The notes beneath the pieces were generated by a model, which saw nothing but the letters and a program-made list of their open reading frames with translations, had not been told where the DNA came from and made no database searches. 13,516 bases of DNA from Muribaculaceae bacterium (GTDB lineage Bacteria > Bacteroidota > Bacteroidia > Bacteroidales > Muribaculaceae): the NCBI GenBank assembly GCA_009775375.1, contig VSPO01000098.1, positions 1 to 13,516 on the forward strand. The letters are read 5' to 3'. The first letter of the stretch is position 1, and each line of letters opens with the position of its first letter. The position numbers and the translations under genes are program-made. Positions 1-7,276 of this stretch are shown one piece after another.

Positions 1-126
1 GCACTGATTTCAGACTTGTCTCCCAGGATCAACTTAACAAAGTTCAGTACCAAATCAATGAGAGACCGAGGAAAAAAATTAGGTTTTTCAACACCGAAAA
101 TTGAGTTCTTCCGAATGATTTGCTAA
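1..126 (+). pseudogene. IS30-family transposase, C-terminal fragment with frameshift
   Basis: The first 126 bases encode the tail of a transposase cut by the window edge. Reading from base 3 gives TDFRLVSQDQLNKVQYQINE followed by RPRKK. Reading in frame 1 after the A-tract at 72-78 gives KLGFSTPKIEFF and then a TAA stop at 124-126. Joined, they make the RPRKKLGFSTP signature at the end of IS30-family DDE transposases. The two halves lie in different frames: seven A residues are present where six would keep the frame, so this copy is probably inactive, or the base is a sequencing error. The terminal inverted repeat of the element would be expected just downstream, around 127-155, but I could not identify it with certainty. 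Family assignment rests on this short motif only. Confidence 0.65.
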
Positions 127-172
127 TTTTACACTTGCCACTTGACTCTACAGAATAACATTCCAGCTTTTA

Positions 173-204
173 TTTCTTTATTCGGAAACAATTTAATAAT
201 TTTG
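173..204 (+). promoter_or_regulatory. Bacteroidota-type promoter for the SGNH hydrolase gene
   Basis: TAATTTTG at 197-204 fits the Bacteroidota -7 consensus TAnnTTTG exactly. A TTTC at 173-176 lies 20 bases upstream and could serve as the -33 element. Transcription would start near 210, giving an AT-rich leader of about 30 nt. There is no Shine-Dalgarno sequence, which is normal in this phylum. Confidence 0.55.
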
Positions 205-239
205 CAGTTGCAAACAAAAACTGAATATAATATAATGTC

Positions 240-929
240 ATGAAGAAATTATTCGCATTCTTTGCAGCCTTGCTGCTGCTTTTCCCCGTCTTCGCACAAT
301 CGCGCAAAAGCGTGTCAGTGCTCGGTGACTCTTATTCTACTTTCGAAGGATTCATGGAACCTTCCTCCAATCAACTATGGTATTATGCCAAACCGAAGGC
401 CAAACAGACAGACGTCAATGATGTCAGCCAGACTTGGTGGCACCAGTTCATTTCCAAAAACGGCCTGCTGCTCGAAAAAAACAATTCATACTCCGGCTCC
501 ACCGTCTCCACCACCGGCTACCAGGGCAACGATTATTCCGAACGAGCTTTCATCACACGAATGAAAAATCTCGGAAGCCCCGACGTAATCCTGATTTTCG
601 GAGCCACCAACGACTCCTGGGCCGGTTCGCCACTCGGAGAATTCAACTGGCAGGACGTCAACGGAGGCAACATGAAGGAATTCCGCCCTGCCCTCGCTTA
701 CATGCTGACCTATCTCAAAAACCGTCACCCCAACGCCGAAATAATCTATCTTATCAACGACGGCCTGAAAGAGAGCGTCACCTCCTCCATCGTAGAAGCT
801 TGCGACCGTCTCGGAATACCCTGGCTGCAACTGCAAGACATCGACAAGACAGCCGGACACCCCAACCGCAACGGGATGACCCAAATCTCCGACCAGCTCT
901 CGGAATTCTACTCCAAGAATTCAAAATAA
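240..929 (+). CDS. secreted SGNH/GDSL-like hydrolase (putative carbohydrate esterase)
   Basis: This is a 229-residue exported protein. The N-terminus (MKK, a hydrophobic run at 4-18, then FAQ) is a type I signal peptide, probably cut after residue 19 or 20. The SGNH blocks are visible: block I is GDSYS at 29-33, with Ser31 the likely nucleophile; a Gly-containing NNSYSGS at 81-87 suits block II; GATND at 121-125 (GxND, Asn124) is block III; and GHPNRNGM at 206-213 supplies the catalytic His207, with Asp200 or Asp202 just before it. Such proteins are usually esterases or acetyl esterases acting on sugars or lipids in the periplasm or outside the cell. The substrate cannot be told from the sequence. 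The gene is monocistronic, with its own promoter box upstream and a strong hairpin just after the stop. It is not linked by operon to the xyloglucan-type enzymes further right, although de-acetylation of a glycan would suit them. The ATG at 240 is chosen because it immediately precedes the signal peptide. Confidence 0.85.
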   Translation: MKKLFAFFAALLLLFPVFAQSRKSVSVLGDSYSTFEGFMEPSSNQLWYYAKPKAKQTDVNDVSQTWWHQFISKNGLLLEKNNSYSGSTVSTTGYQGNDYSERAFITRMKNLGSPDVILIFGATNDSWAGSPLGEFNWQDVNGGNMKEFRPALAYMLTYLKNRHPNAEIIYLINDGLKESVTSSIVEACDRLGIPWLQLQDIDKTAGHPNRNGMTQISDQLSEFYSKNSK

Positions 930-948
930 AGAAACAGCTGAATATCAG

Positions 949-980
949 AAGACCGGATCCCTTCTCGGGACTCCGGTCTT
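949..980 (+). terminator. hairpin terminator after the SGNH hydrolase gene
   Basis: AAGACCGGA at 949-957 pairs with TCCGGTCTT at 972-980. The stem continues inward with TCCC (958-961) pairing GGGA (967-970), leaving one bulged C at 971 and a 5-nt loop. The result is about 13 base pairs, starting 20 nt after the stop codon. There is no clear U-tract on the 3' side, so it may act with Rho or as an mRNA-stabilising structure. Confidence 0.6.
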
Positions 981-1099
981 GAAAATGAACAAGTAAAAAG
1001 CTATGATGTTCACCGTAATTGAAGCTGTCAATTCTGGTTGAGTATCTTCACAAAATTAATCCTTTTTTCCTCCTCCCACAATCCCCCTTTTCCGCTTTT

Positions 1100-1161
1100 T
1101 TGCAACGAAAGGCCGTTTTCTTGCAACAAGTCAGCCATTTTCATTGCCAAAAGGCTATTTT
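1100..1161. repeat. three tandem imperfect ~21-23 bp direct repeats upstream of the kinase gene
   Basis: The units begin TTGCAAC (1100), TTGCAAC (1121) and TTGCCAA (1144). Each then has a GCC/GCT-plus-T-run element: GGCCGTTTT (1111-1119), AGCCATTTT (1133-1141) and GGCTATTTT (1153-1161). The period is close to two helical turns. A weaker GCCATTCT occurs at 1182-1189. The block lies about 70 bp upstream of the candidate promoter of the histidine kinase gene. LytTR-type regulators commonly bind pairs of direct repeats spaced about 21-22 bp apart, so these are candidate sites for the regulator encoded at 3472. That link is inference. The rest of the 981-1350 gap shows no convincing gene. Confidence 0.55.
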
Positions 1162-1231
1162 TTCTTTCTCAAAGCATACTCGCCATTCTATATTTATCCC
1201 CTTTTTAGTGTGCTGTTTAGATATTTTTACG

Positions 1232-1239
1232 TAAATTTG
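1232..1239 (+). promoter_or_regulatory. candidate -7 box for the two-component system
   Basis: TAAATTTG matches the Bacteroidota -7 consensus TAnnTTTG. No good -33 TTTG lies at the right distance, which would suit a promoter that depends on an activator bound at the repeats upstream. The start site would fall near 1246, leaving a leader of about 105 nt before the ATG at 1351. Confidence 0.45.
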
Positions 1240-1350
1240 CAATTACAAAAACGTATCTGTCGTTTTTTTGCCTCAGAAATTAATCATCTTTTGATTGACA
1301 TCATCTAAAATAAAGACCATACTCTACAACCCGACATTCATCTTCCGCTG

Positions 1351-3393
1351 ATGACAACCTGCCTGCACAAACTCCGGACACTAAGCTTCCTGACTGCCGC
1401 ATTCGCCACTTGCTGCATCCTCCTGACAGCATGTGGCGACAAATCCGCTGACAAATCCCCGCGCGGAGAACTCAAAGGAGAAGTCTCCTCATTCATTTTC
1501 GACGGACAACTCGCAAAAGCCGACTCCCTGCTCCACGACAGACTTAAAAACGCTCCCGACAGCGACTCCTACTACGAAGCCCTGAGCATCGCCACATCCC
1601 TCGACTACTACAGCGCACGCATCGACAGCCTCGACGCGAAGGCTGAAAGAGTGATGCGCTACGTGGCGTCGAAGCCCGAATCGCAACGCCGCTCCGTATT
1701 TCTCTTCGACGCCATCCAAGCCAAGGCCGCTTCATTCAGTCAATACCGTTTCGACCCTGATTCCTCACTCCTGTATCTGAAAAAGGGGATTGATTGCGCA
1801 CGGGGAATCGACGACAAAGAATCGCTGCTGATGGCCTACTCCAATATGGCCGACGCCATGAAGAATATAGGGAAGTTCGACCAATCTATGGAATTCTACA
1901 TGCTCGCAAACTCTCTGGCAGACTCCATCGCGACCGACAACAACAACCGGCTCGCGATATACATGGGAATCGCTTCCGACTACACCGCAATGCGGGATTT
2001 CGACAACAGCCGCATCTGGTGGGACCGCGCTGCCCAACTCATGCCCTACATGGGATTCAACGAACGATTCCAATACTACAACAACCGAGGCAACGACTAC
2101 TTCTACGGCAAGGACTACGCCGGCGCGCTGAAGGTGTATCTCGCGCTCGATTCCATGCTCGACGAGAAGCCTGAATATTCTTGGGAAAAACATTTCTGCG
2201 ATGCCAACCTTTCCGACGTCTATCTCAAACTCGGCATGAACGACAAGGCCGCACCGCTTATAGAGGAGAACATCGATTTCTTCTCCAACGTGCAGCCCAA
2301 CGACTACGCCGCCACCCACGTGAAGACCCAGAAAATCGACTGGCTCCTATCCACGGGCAAAACCGCAGAGGCGCTTCGTATGCTCGCCGACAATCCCCTT
2401 CTTCCCTCTACCCGCCCGGAGCAACATTCGCTTCGCCACGACCTCGAAAGGCGGCTTTTTGCCCGCGTCGGCGACTGGAAACGGGCATACGAGGCTCTGG
2501 ATTCATATCATGCCCTCGAAGACTCCATCCGAAACGCCCAAATCAAAATGAGCGCGGAGGCCGCCCTGCTGACGTATCAACACGACGCCAAACTGAATAA
2601 CCTGCGCAACGAGGCGGAGGAATACAACGACAAACTCGTCTTCAGCTACACCATCATCGTCCTCGCTGCTATTCTGCTTGCGCTTCTCGTGGCCGTGATT
2701 ATCCTTTTGAGAAGGATGTCGCGCGACAGGGAGGAGAGGATGGTCAGGAAGATTCTCGATCTGAGGATGAAGAGCATCAGAAACCGCATCACACCGCATT
2801 TCATCTACAATATCCTCAACAACGAGATTTTAGCCAACCATATCGCCCCCGGCACAGGCGCTTCGCGCCTTATCCATCTGCTGAGGCAACAGCAGATGAT
2901 GTCCGACCATCTGACCGATTCCCTCTCAGATGAGCTTGACTTCATCGACAATTTCGTGGCATTGAAAAGCGACTCGCAGACCGGCCCGGTGGAATACGTT
3001 AAGAAAATCGACCCCGAAATCAATCCCGACGACGTGACGCTCCCTTCGATGTCGCTCCAGATTTTCGTGGAAAACGCTTTCAAGCACGGATTCGCATCGC
3101 TTCCTCCCGACGCTAGGAGGATTCTTGAAATCAGGGTGCGTCGCGACAGGGAGGACATTGTCATGGAGGTCTGCAACAATGCCGCCCCGGGGATAAAGCC
3201 GGATTCTGAATCCACCCGTCAGGGATTGAAGATCATATCGGGCACTCTCCAGATTCTCAACGAGAAGAAGCGGCGGAAAATCCGGTTCAGCCTCGACGAC
3301 TGGACCGACAATCCCGAGAAAGCAGGCAAAATGGCCTCCCTCTCCATTCCCAATGATTTCGTTTACCCCCCCCCAATTTATACAATTAATTGA
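1351..3393 (+). CDS. TPR-containing LytS-type sensor histidine kinase (lipoprotein signal)
   Basis: This 680-residue protein is the sensor of a two-component system. The N-terminus is a lipoprotein signal with lipobox LTAC ending at Cys28. Residues about 45-420 form a helical periplasmic region with TPR-like repeats, for example around 163-186, 243-266 and 284-308. A single membrane segment spans about 430-453. The cytoplasmic part follows the LytS/His_kinase pattern (PF06580): the phospho-acceptor motif ITPHFIYNILN has His483, and the ATPase N-box FVENAFKHG (572-580) has Asn575. The later boxes are weak: VCNNAAPG (607-614) replaces the usual DNGxG, and QGLKII (624-629) stands for the GxGL box. 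The layout resembles the Bacteroidales DUF5112/DUF5113 sensor proteins, though I cannot confirm that by search. The response regulator follows 78 nt downstream and is its natural partner. The last codons run through a C9 tract (3366-3374) and end in an atypical PPPIYTIN tail. The signal molecule is unknown. Confidence 0.87.
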   Translation: MTTCLHKLRTLSFLTAAFATCCILLTACGDKSADKSPRGELKGEVSSFIFDGQLAKADSLLHDRLKNAPDSDSYYEALSIATSLDYYSARIDSLDAKAERVMRYVASKPESQRRSVFLFDAIQAKAASFSQYRFDPDSSLLYLKKGIDCARGIDDKESLLMAYSNMADAMKNIGKFDQSMEFYMLANSLADSIATDNNNRLAIYMGIASDYTAMRDFDNSRIWWDRAAQLMPYMGFNERFQYYNNRGNDYFYGKDYAGALKVYLALDSMLDEKPEYSWEKHFCDANLSDVYLKLGMNDKAAPLIEENIDFFSNVQPNDYAATHVKTQKIDWLLSTGKTAEALRMLADNPLLPSTRPEQHSLRHDLERRLFARVGDWKRAYEALDSYHALEDSIRNAQIKMSAEAALLTYQHDAKLNNLRNEAEEYNDKLVFSYTIIVLAAILLALLVAVIILLRRMSRDREERMVRKILDLRMKSIRNRITPHFIYNILNNEILANHIAPGTGASRLIHLLRQQQMMSDHLTDSLSDELDFIDNFVALKSDSQTGPVEYVKKIDPEINPDDVTLPSMSLQIFVENAFKHGFASLPPDARRILEIRVRRDREDIVMEVCNNAAPGIKPDSESTRQGLKIISGTLQILNEKKRRKIRFSLDDWTDNPEKAGKMASLSIPNDFVYPPPIYTIN

Positions 3394-3471
3394 TAATTAA
3401 TACATTACAGTCATAGTCCAAGTTTTGGCCGGCTTAGGCCCCACTACACTTAATCAAGACATCCCACTGCC

Positions 3472-4251
3472 ATGCAAAATGATAGAAAAGAGATAAAAGA
3501 CTTGACAATCGCCATCGTCGACGATGACCCCAATGCGATAAAAGCACTTGCCGACGTGCTGAACAGGAATTTCGGAATCACGGTGGCAGCGTCAGCCACG
3601 TCGGCGCAATCGGCTATCGAGATAACGGGCAAATCAAAGCCCGACATACTTTTTCTCGACATCCAGCTCAACGACGAATCAGCAATCGACAGCCTCGCTG
3701 CACTAAAGGAGGCATCGCCCGACACTAAAATCGTGTTCTACACGGCTTATCAGAAATACATGATCAGCGCCATAAGGACACATGCCTTCGACTTCCTGCT
3801 AAAACCCGTGGACAATGAGGAGCTTTCGATTATCCTTCATCGCTACCTCGCCTCTGTCAAAACCGCGACTGCCATACAATCCCGTAGCGCCGTGGCAGCA
3901 CCGATCCCGGAAAAGAAGGCCCTCTCAATCATCACCGTGACCAACGACCGGCTCATCGTCAATGTCTGCGACATCGTATATTTCAAATACCATAGCGAGC
4001 GGAAATTATGGGAAGTAGTGCTCAACGATTTCCGCCATCATATCCTGCGCCGCCAGACCACCTCGGAATCGATCCTCTCGCGTTTCCCGGAGTTTGTCAG
4101 GACCCACAAATCGTTCATCGTCAACGTCTCCTACATCTCGATGATCTCCTCCGACAGATGCGTGCTTCTCCCCCCGTTCGACAACTCCTCCGACATAAAA
4201 ATCTCCAAAATCTACCGCAAAGACCTCCTCGACCGCTTCTACGACATCTGA
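3472..4251 (+). CDS. LytTR-family response regulator
   Basis: This is a 259-residue DNA-binding response regulator. The receiver domain covers about 11-128. Its acidic cluster is Asp17-Asp18-Asp19 in AIVDDDP, the phospho-acceptor is Asp63 in LFLDIQL, and the switch Thr91 and conserved Lys111 (LLKPVD) are both present, so it should be fully active. After a linker rich in Ala, Pro and Ser (129-148), residues about 151-259 form a LytTR domain: DIVYFKYHSERK at 167-178 and the region FVRTHKSFIVNVSYI at 208-222 are typical. LytTR domains bind direct repeats and usually activate transcription. The kinase gene upstream is co-oriented and no promoter box of the TAnnTTTG type is seen in the 78-nt gap, so the two are probably co-transcribed. 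Candidate targets are the tandem repeats at 1100-1161, which would make the system autoregulated. Its other targets are unknown, and nothing directly ties it to the hydrolase operon. Confidence 0.93.
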   Translation: MQNDRKEIKDLTIAIVDDDPNAIKALADVLNRNFGITVAASATSAQSAIEITGKSKPDILFLDIQLNDESAIDSLAALKEASPDTKIVFYTAYQKYMISAIRTHAFDFLLKPVDNEELSIILHRYLASVKTATAIQSRSAVAAPIPEKKALSIITVTNDRLIVNVCDIVYFKYHSERKLWEVVLNDFRHHILRRQTTSESILSRFPEFVRTHKSFIVNVSYISMISSDRCVLLPPFDNSSDIKISKIYRKDLLDRFYDI

Positions 4252-4312
4252 CCCCACCCCCACGTCAGAGAAAAATCACCCCATTGGGTGCTGTAAAATC
4301 GGATTGCAGTGG

Positions 4313-4353
4313 ATGCGAAGGCCCGAACGGAGTGACCGTCCGGACCTTCGCAT
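4313..4353 (+). terminator. hairpin terminator after the response regulator
   Basis: ATGCGAAGG at 4313-4321 pairs with CCTTCGCAT at 4345-4353. Inside, the arms CCCGAACGG and CCGTCCGGA pair except at two positions, closing on loop AGTGA. The structure begins about 60 nt after the stop at 4251. There is no strong U-run downstream. A smaller hairpin, CACCC/GGGTG at 4277-4290, precedes it. Confidence 0.6.
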
Positions 4354-4410
4354 AATCGCATGATGCACAATACGCTACGAAAGGATTGAGCAAATATTTA
4401 GATTGCTTTC

Positions 4411-4697
4411 TCATAATTGCTCTTTTTTCAGGAAGGAACGTAAGTGTAGATGATGGATTCCATCGAGATTGGATTCCGATTGAAACGGATCCATCGACAC
4501 TACGTATTTAGGATAATTATTCCTAATCTCCTTCAGATTGCCAAATTCCCTTTTGATGGTTGAATCATCACTAAGAAGATATGTAGCCTGAATATACACA
4601 GTATCATCGCCTTTGTTGGCTACGAAATCTACCTCTCCGTTGCGTAGGCAACCAACATAGACAGTGTAGCCCAGACGATCCTACTTATTTGTTTCAT
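4411..4697 (-). pseudogene. remnant of an AAA+/DUF4143 ATP-binding protein
   Basis: On the - strand, the codons from about 4680 down to the TGA at 4411-4413 read LGYTVYVGCLRNGEVDFVAN, then a region containing YIQATYLLSDD, KREFGNLKEI and YPKYVVSMDPF. This is the usual C-terminus of the Bacteroidota ATP-binding proteins with an AAA+ domain followed by DUF4143, with the typical GEVDFVA motif. Only about 88 residues of a family that usually has around 400 remain, and a TAG stop lies directly before them in frame. The Walker A and B region is absent. An ATG at 4695-4697 (MKQISR, then a different frame) lies just upstream and could be the original start codon, left next to the 3' end by an internal deletion. 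That is a guess. The gene cannot make a working ATPase. Paired palindromes lie just beyond this start. Confidence 0.7.
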
Positions 4698-4731
4698 AAG
4701 CTATACATACAATTTCCCACAAAGACAATAA

Positions 4732-4794
4732 TTTTAGAAGATATATCTTCTAAAAATTACAAAAAATTCACTTTTTGAAAATATATCTTCAAAA
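4732..4794. promoter_or_regulatory. two AT-rich palindromes, probable operator pair
   Basis: The first palindrome (4732-4755) is a perfect 24-bp self-complementary sequence with core GAAGATATATCTTC and flanks TTTTA/TAAAA. The second (4773-4794) is a 22-bp near-perfect version with core GAAAATATATCTTC and flanks TTTT/AAAA; only one symmetric base pair is broken. The centres are 40 bp apart, close to four helical turns. This suggests sites for a dimeric DNA-binding protein placed on the same face of the helix. They lie 35-97 bp upstream of the possible start codon of the ATPase remnant on the - strand, so they may be its old operator region. No regulator gene is next to them. Cruciform-forming repeats are an alternative. 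Confidence 0.5.
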
Positions 4795-4899
4795 TCGACT
4801 AAAAGACAGTGGCAAATATTAGAGCAAAGGATTATCGAGTTAAGGAGCGCTAAGAAAACTCCCCATATTCCTTAAGGAATCTGCTTTACATACATGCGG

Positions 4900-4932
4900 A
4901 GGCCCGGGCGGGAAATTCCGTCCGGGCCTTTT
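4900..4932 (+). terminator. rho-independent terminator hairpin (best on + strand)
   Basis: AGGCCCGGGCGG (4900-4911) pairs with CCGTCCGGGCCT (4918-4929), 12 pairs including one G-U wobble at 4908/4921, followed by TTTT at 4929-4932. On the - strand the wobble becomes an A-C mismatch and no T-run follows, so it favours rightward transcription. It probably insulates the convergent ends of the two-component genes and the hydrolase operon. Confidence 0.65.
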
Positions 4933-4956
4933 ACCTAAAATCTTTTTTACCTGTAG

Positions 4957-5013
4957 GAGCCGCTTTAATCACGGGAATTTTTTCGGCAGGCAATTGCCTT
5001 GCCGCGGCGGCTC
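4957..5013 (-). terminator. hairpins after the GH3 stop codon
   Basis: About 20 nt past the - strand stop at 5033, GAGCCGC (4957-4963) pairs with GCGGCTC (5007-5013). Inside is a nearly perfect self-complementary sequence, GGCAGGCAATTGCCTTGCC (4985-5003). This is the most likely 3' end structure of the hydrolase operon mRNA. It lacks a classical U-tract in the - direction, so its role as terminator is tentative. Confidence 0.4.
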
Positions 5014-5032
5014 TGTCATCTGGAGATTTGCG

Positions 5033-7276
5033 TCATTTTTTTGCTTCGTATTCAAATGGGACGGTCTGACGGATGTCGGTTGACGACGCTCCTATCAGGG
5101 CCTTGAACTTGCCCGGCTCCGCCACCCATTGATGCGCCTTGTCGTCGAAATATTTCAAGGCATCAGGCTTGATTTCGAATCTGACAACCTTTGTCTCTCC
5201 GGGAGCCAATGCCACCTTGTCGAAGCCCTTAAGCTCCTTCACGGGACGCAGCACGGAGGATTTCAAATCCGATATGTAAAGCTCCACGACCTCACTTCCC
5301 TGACGGTCGCCCTTGTTGGTGACCGGCACGTCAATAGAGATTGTCCCGTCGGCATCCATCTTCGTGGAGCTGACCGTCGGTTTGCCATATTCAAAGGTCG
5401 TGTAGCTCAGGCCGTGGCCGAAGGGGAAGAGAGCCGGAATCTTCTTGGTGTCGTGCCAACGATAGCCCACGAGGATATCCTCCTTGTACTTCTGCACCGG
5501 GTTGTTGCCCCAGCCCTGACGGGTGTCGCCGCCGCCCATCTCTATTCCGGGATATGATTCCTCCCCAAACGACATGGCTGCGTTGTCGGTCAGGCGGACA
5601 GGAATGGAATACGGGAGCTTGCCGGATGGATTCACTTTGCCGGAAATCGCGTCTGCAACGCTTGCGCCGCCCATCGTACCAAGATATGAGATATGGAGAA
5701 TCGCGGGTATATCCTTCACCCAAGGCATCTCGTAGGCATTTCCCGTCATGTTGGCCACGATCAGATTAGGGTTGGCAGCCGCAAGAGCCTCTATCAACTC
5801 ATTCTGCATGAACGGAAGCTCATACTCGCGGCGGTCGGTGCTTTCGCAATCCTGCCACGCGTTCTTATTGAGTCCGCCGATGAAAATCACGGCGTCGGCA
5901 TCCTTGGCCATCCTGACAGCCTCGGCTCTCAAGGCCTCCTGCTCCGAGGCGGGGATGGTGTCTTCCCTCTCATACATCGAGCGTCCGGCCTTGTAGCCCT
6001 GCGCGAATTTCACGCCCGGACCGTAGACCGCCTTGATAGCCTCCAAAGGCGACACATAATCCTTCACCTTCAACTCCGAGGAACCTCCGCCGTCGGTCAG
6101 CTTGCGCACAGCGTTGTCTCCCACTACGAGGATGTTCTTGTATTTCGCGGGGTCGAGAGGAAGTATGCCCGAATTCTTGAGCAGGACGATGGATTCGTCG
6201 CCTATTTTCTTGGCGGCGGCATAATGTTCCGGAGTGGTCAGCGAGCCGAACGGCTTCTTGGTGTTCATGGCCGTGCGGAAAATCAGCCGTAGGATGTTGC
6301 GGGCCTTGTCGTCGATTGTGCTCATCGGCACCTCCCCACTTTTCAGCATCTTCAGATAGGGATCGGCGAGATAGTAGTCGTTGTAGCCGAAATCGCTCTC
6401 CGAGGTCAGACCGTTGGTGTAGGAACCCATCTCTATGTCCAGACCGTTGAGAGCGGCCTCCTTCGTGTCGTGGGCGCCGCCCCAGTCGGTGATCACGACT
6501 CCGTCGAATCCCCATTCATCGCGCAGGATGTCCTGGAGCAGACGCTTGTTGTGGCAGGCGTGCTGACCTTGATAGCGGTTGTAGGAGCCCATTATGCTCC
6601 ACACCTTGCCATCCTCCACGGCCTTCTTGAAGGCCGGAAGATATATCTCATAGAGCGCACGGTCGCTGACTTCGACGTCAACAGTGCCGCGCCATTTCTC
6701 CTGATTGTTGAGGGCATAATGCTTCACGCAGGCAGCCACGCCGTTCTTCTGCATCTCCTGAATGTAGGGCACCACCATCTCTCCGGCCAGGAAAGGGTCC
6801 TCCCCCATGTATTCGAAGTTGCGGCCATTGATGGGCGTGCGGTAGATGTTGACACCCGGGCCGAGCATCACGTCTTTCTCGCGGTAGCGGGCTTCCTCTC
6901 CGAGGCTTTTCCCGTAGAGGGCCGACATCTCCGGATTCCAGGTGGCGGCAAGGGCAGTCAGGGCCGGGAAAGCCGTGACGGAGTCGTTGGTCCAGTTGGA
7001 GTGTCCCCAGTCGTTCCAGTTAATCTCCATCCTGACGCCGTGGGGGCCGTCGCTCATCCAAAGCTCGGGGATGCCCAGCCGCGGCACACCCGCGCTTGAG
7101 AACTTGCTCTGGGCGTGGCAAAGGGCCACTTTCTCCTCAAGGGTCATCCTCTTGAGCGCATCCTCCACCCTCTGCTCCAGCTGTGCGTCTTCATTCTGGT
7201 AAGTAGGTTTCTCCGCCAAGGCGGGATATGCCGTCGCTGTGAGCGCGACGGTCAAAATTAAAGATCTAATATTCAT
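5033..7276 (-). CDS. bglX: GH3 family beta-glucosidase (BglX-like), periplasmic
   Basis: This 747-residue enzyme removes beta-linked glucose from the non-reducing end of oligosaccharides. A type I signal peptide (1-21, ending AYPALA) sends it to the periplasm. The GH3 N-terminal barrel covers about 35-340: MSDGPHGVR (74-82), KHYALNNQE (185-193) and GFDGVVITDWGG (256-267), in which Asp264 is the nucleophile. The alpha/beta sandwich domain follows (about 360-600) with VVLLKN-like IVLLKNSGILPL (363-374) and ESTDR (478-482), where Glu478 is a candidate acid/base. FPFGHGLSYTTF (617-628) leads into a fibronectin III-like domain (about 640-745). Length and layout are typical and no PA14 insert is present. 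Its ATG overlaps the stop of the GH2 gene (ATGA), so translation is probably coupled. With the GH31 and GH2 partners, the likely substrate is the glucan backbone of xyloglucan oligosaccharides after side-chain removal; other beta-glucosides remain possible. The symbol bglX is a family-level label. Confidence 0.93.
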   Translation of the reverse strand: MNIRSLILTVALTATAYPALAEKPTYQNEDAQLEQRVEDALKRMTLEEKVALCHAQSKFSSAGVPRLGIPELWMSDGPHGVRMEINWNDWGHSNWTNDSVTAFPALTALAATWNPEMSALYGKSLGEEARYREKDVMLGPGVNIYRTPINGRNFEYMGEDPFLAGEMVVPYIQEMQKNGVAACVKHYALNNQEKWRGTVDVEVSDRALYEIYLPAFKKAVEDGKVWSIMGSYNRYQGQHACHNKRLLQDILRDEWGFDGVVITDWGGAHDTKEAALNGLDIEMGSYTNGLTSESDFGYNDYYLADPYLKMLKSGEVPMSTIDDKARNILRLIFRTAMNTKKPFGSLTTPEHYAAAKKIGDESIVLLKNSGILPLDPAKYKNILVVGDNAVRKLTDGGGSSELKVKDYVSPLEAIKAVYGPGVKFAQGYKAGRSMYEREDTIPASEQEALRAEAVRMAKDADAVIFIGGLNKNAWQDCESTDRREYELPFMQNELIEALAAANPNLIVANMTGNAYEMPWVKDIPAILHISYLGTMGGASVADAISGKVNPSGKLPYSIPVRLTDNAAMSFGEESYPGIEMGGGDTRQGWGNNPVQKYKEDILVGYRWHDTKKIPALFPFGHGLSYTTFEYGKPTVSSTKMDADGTISIDVPVTNKGDRQGSEVVELYISDLKSSVLRPVKELKGFDKVALAPGETKVVRFEIKPDALKYFDDKAHQWVAEPGKFKALIGASSTDIRQTVPFEYEAKK

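Noticed and set aside
1019..1234. 71-codon open frame in the gap before the kinase gene
   Set aside because: Low-complexity Phe/Ser/Leu-rich translation of AT-rich DNA that contains the tandem repeats and a promoter box; no domain.
3472..4251. The two-component system as direct regulator of the hydrolase operon
   Set aside because: The genes are convergent and separated by a gene-free stretch with terminators; the tandem repeat motif was not seen ahead of the GH31 gene, so no sequence evidence links them.
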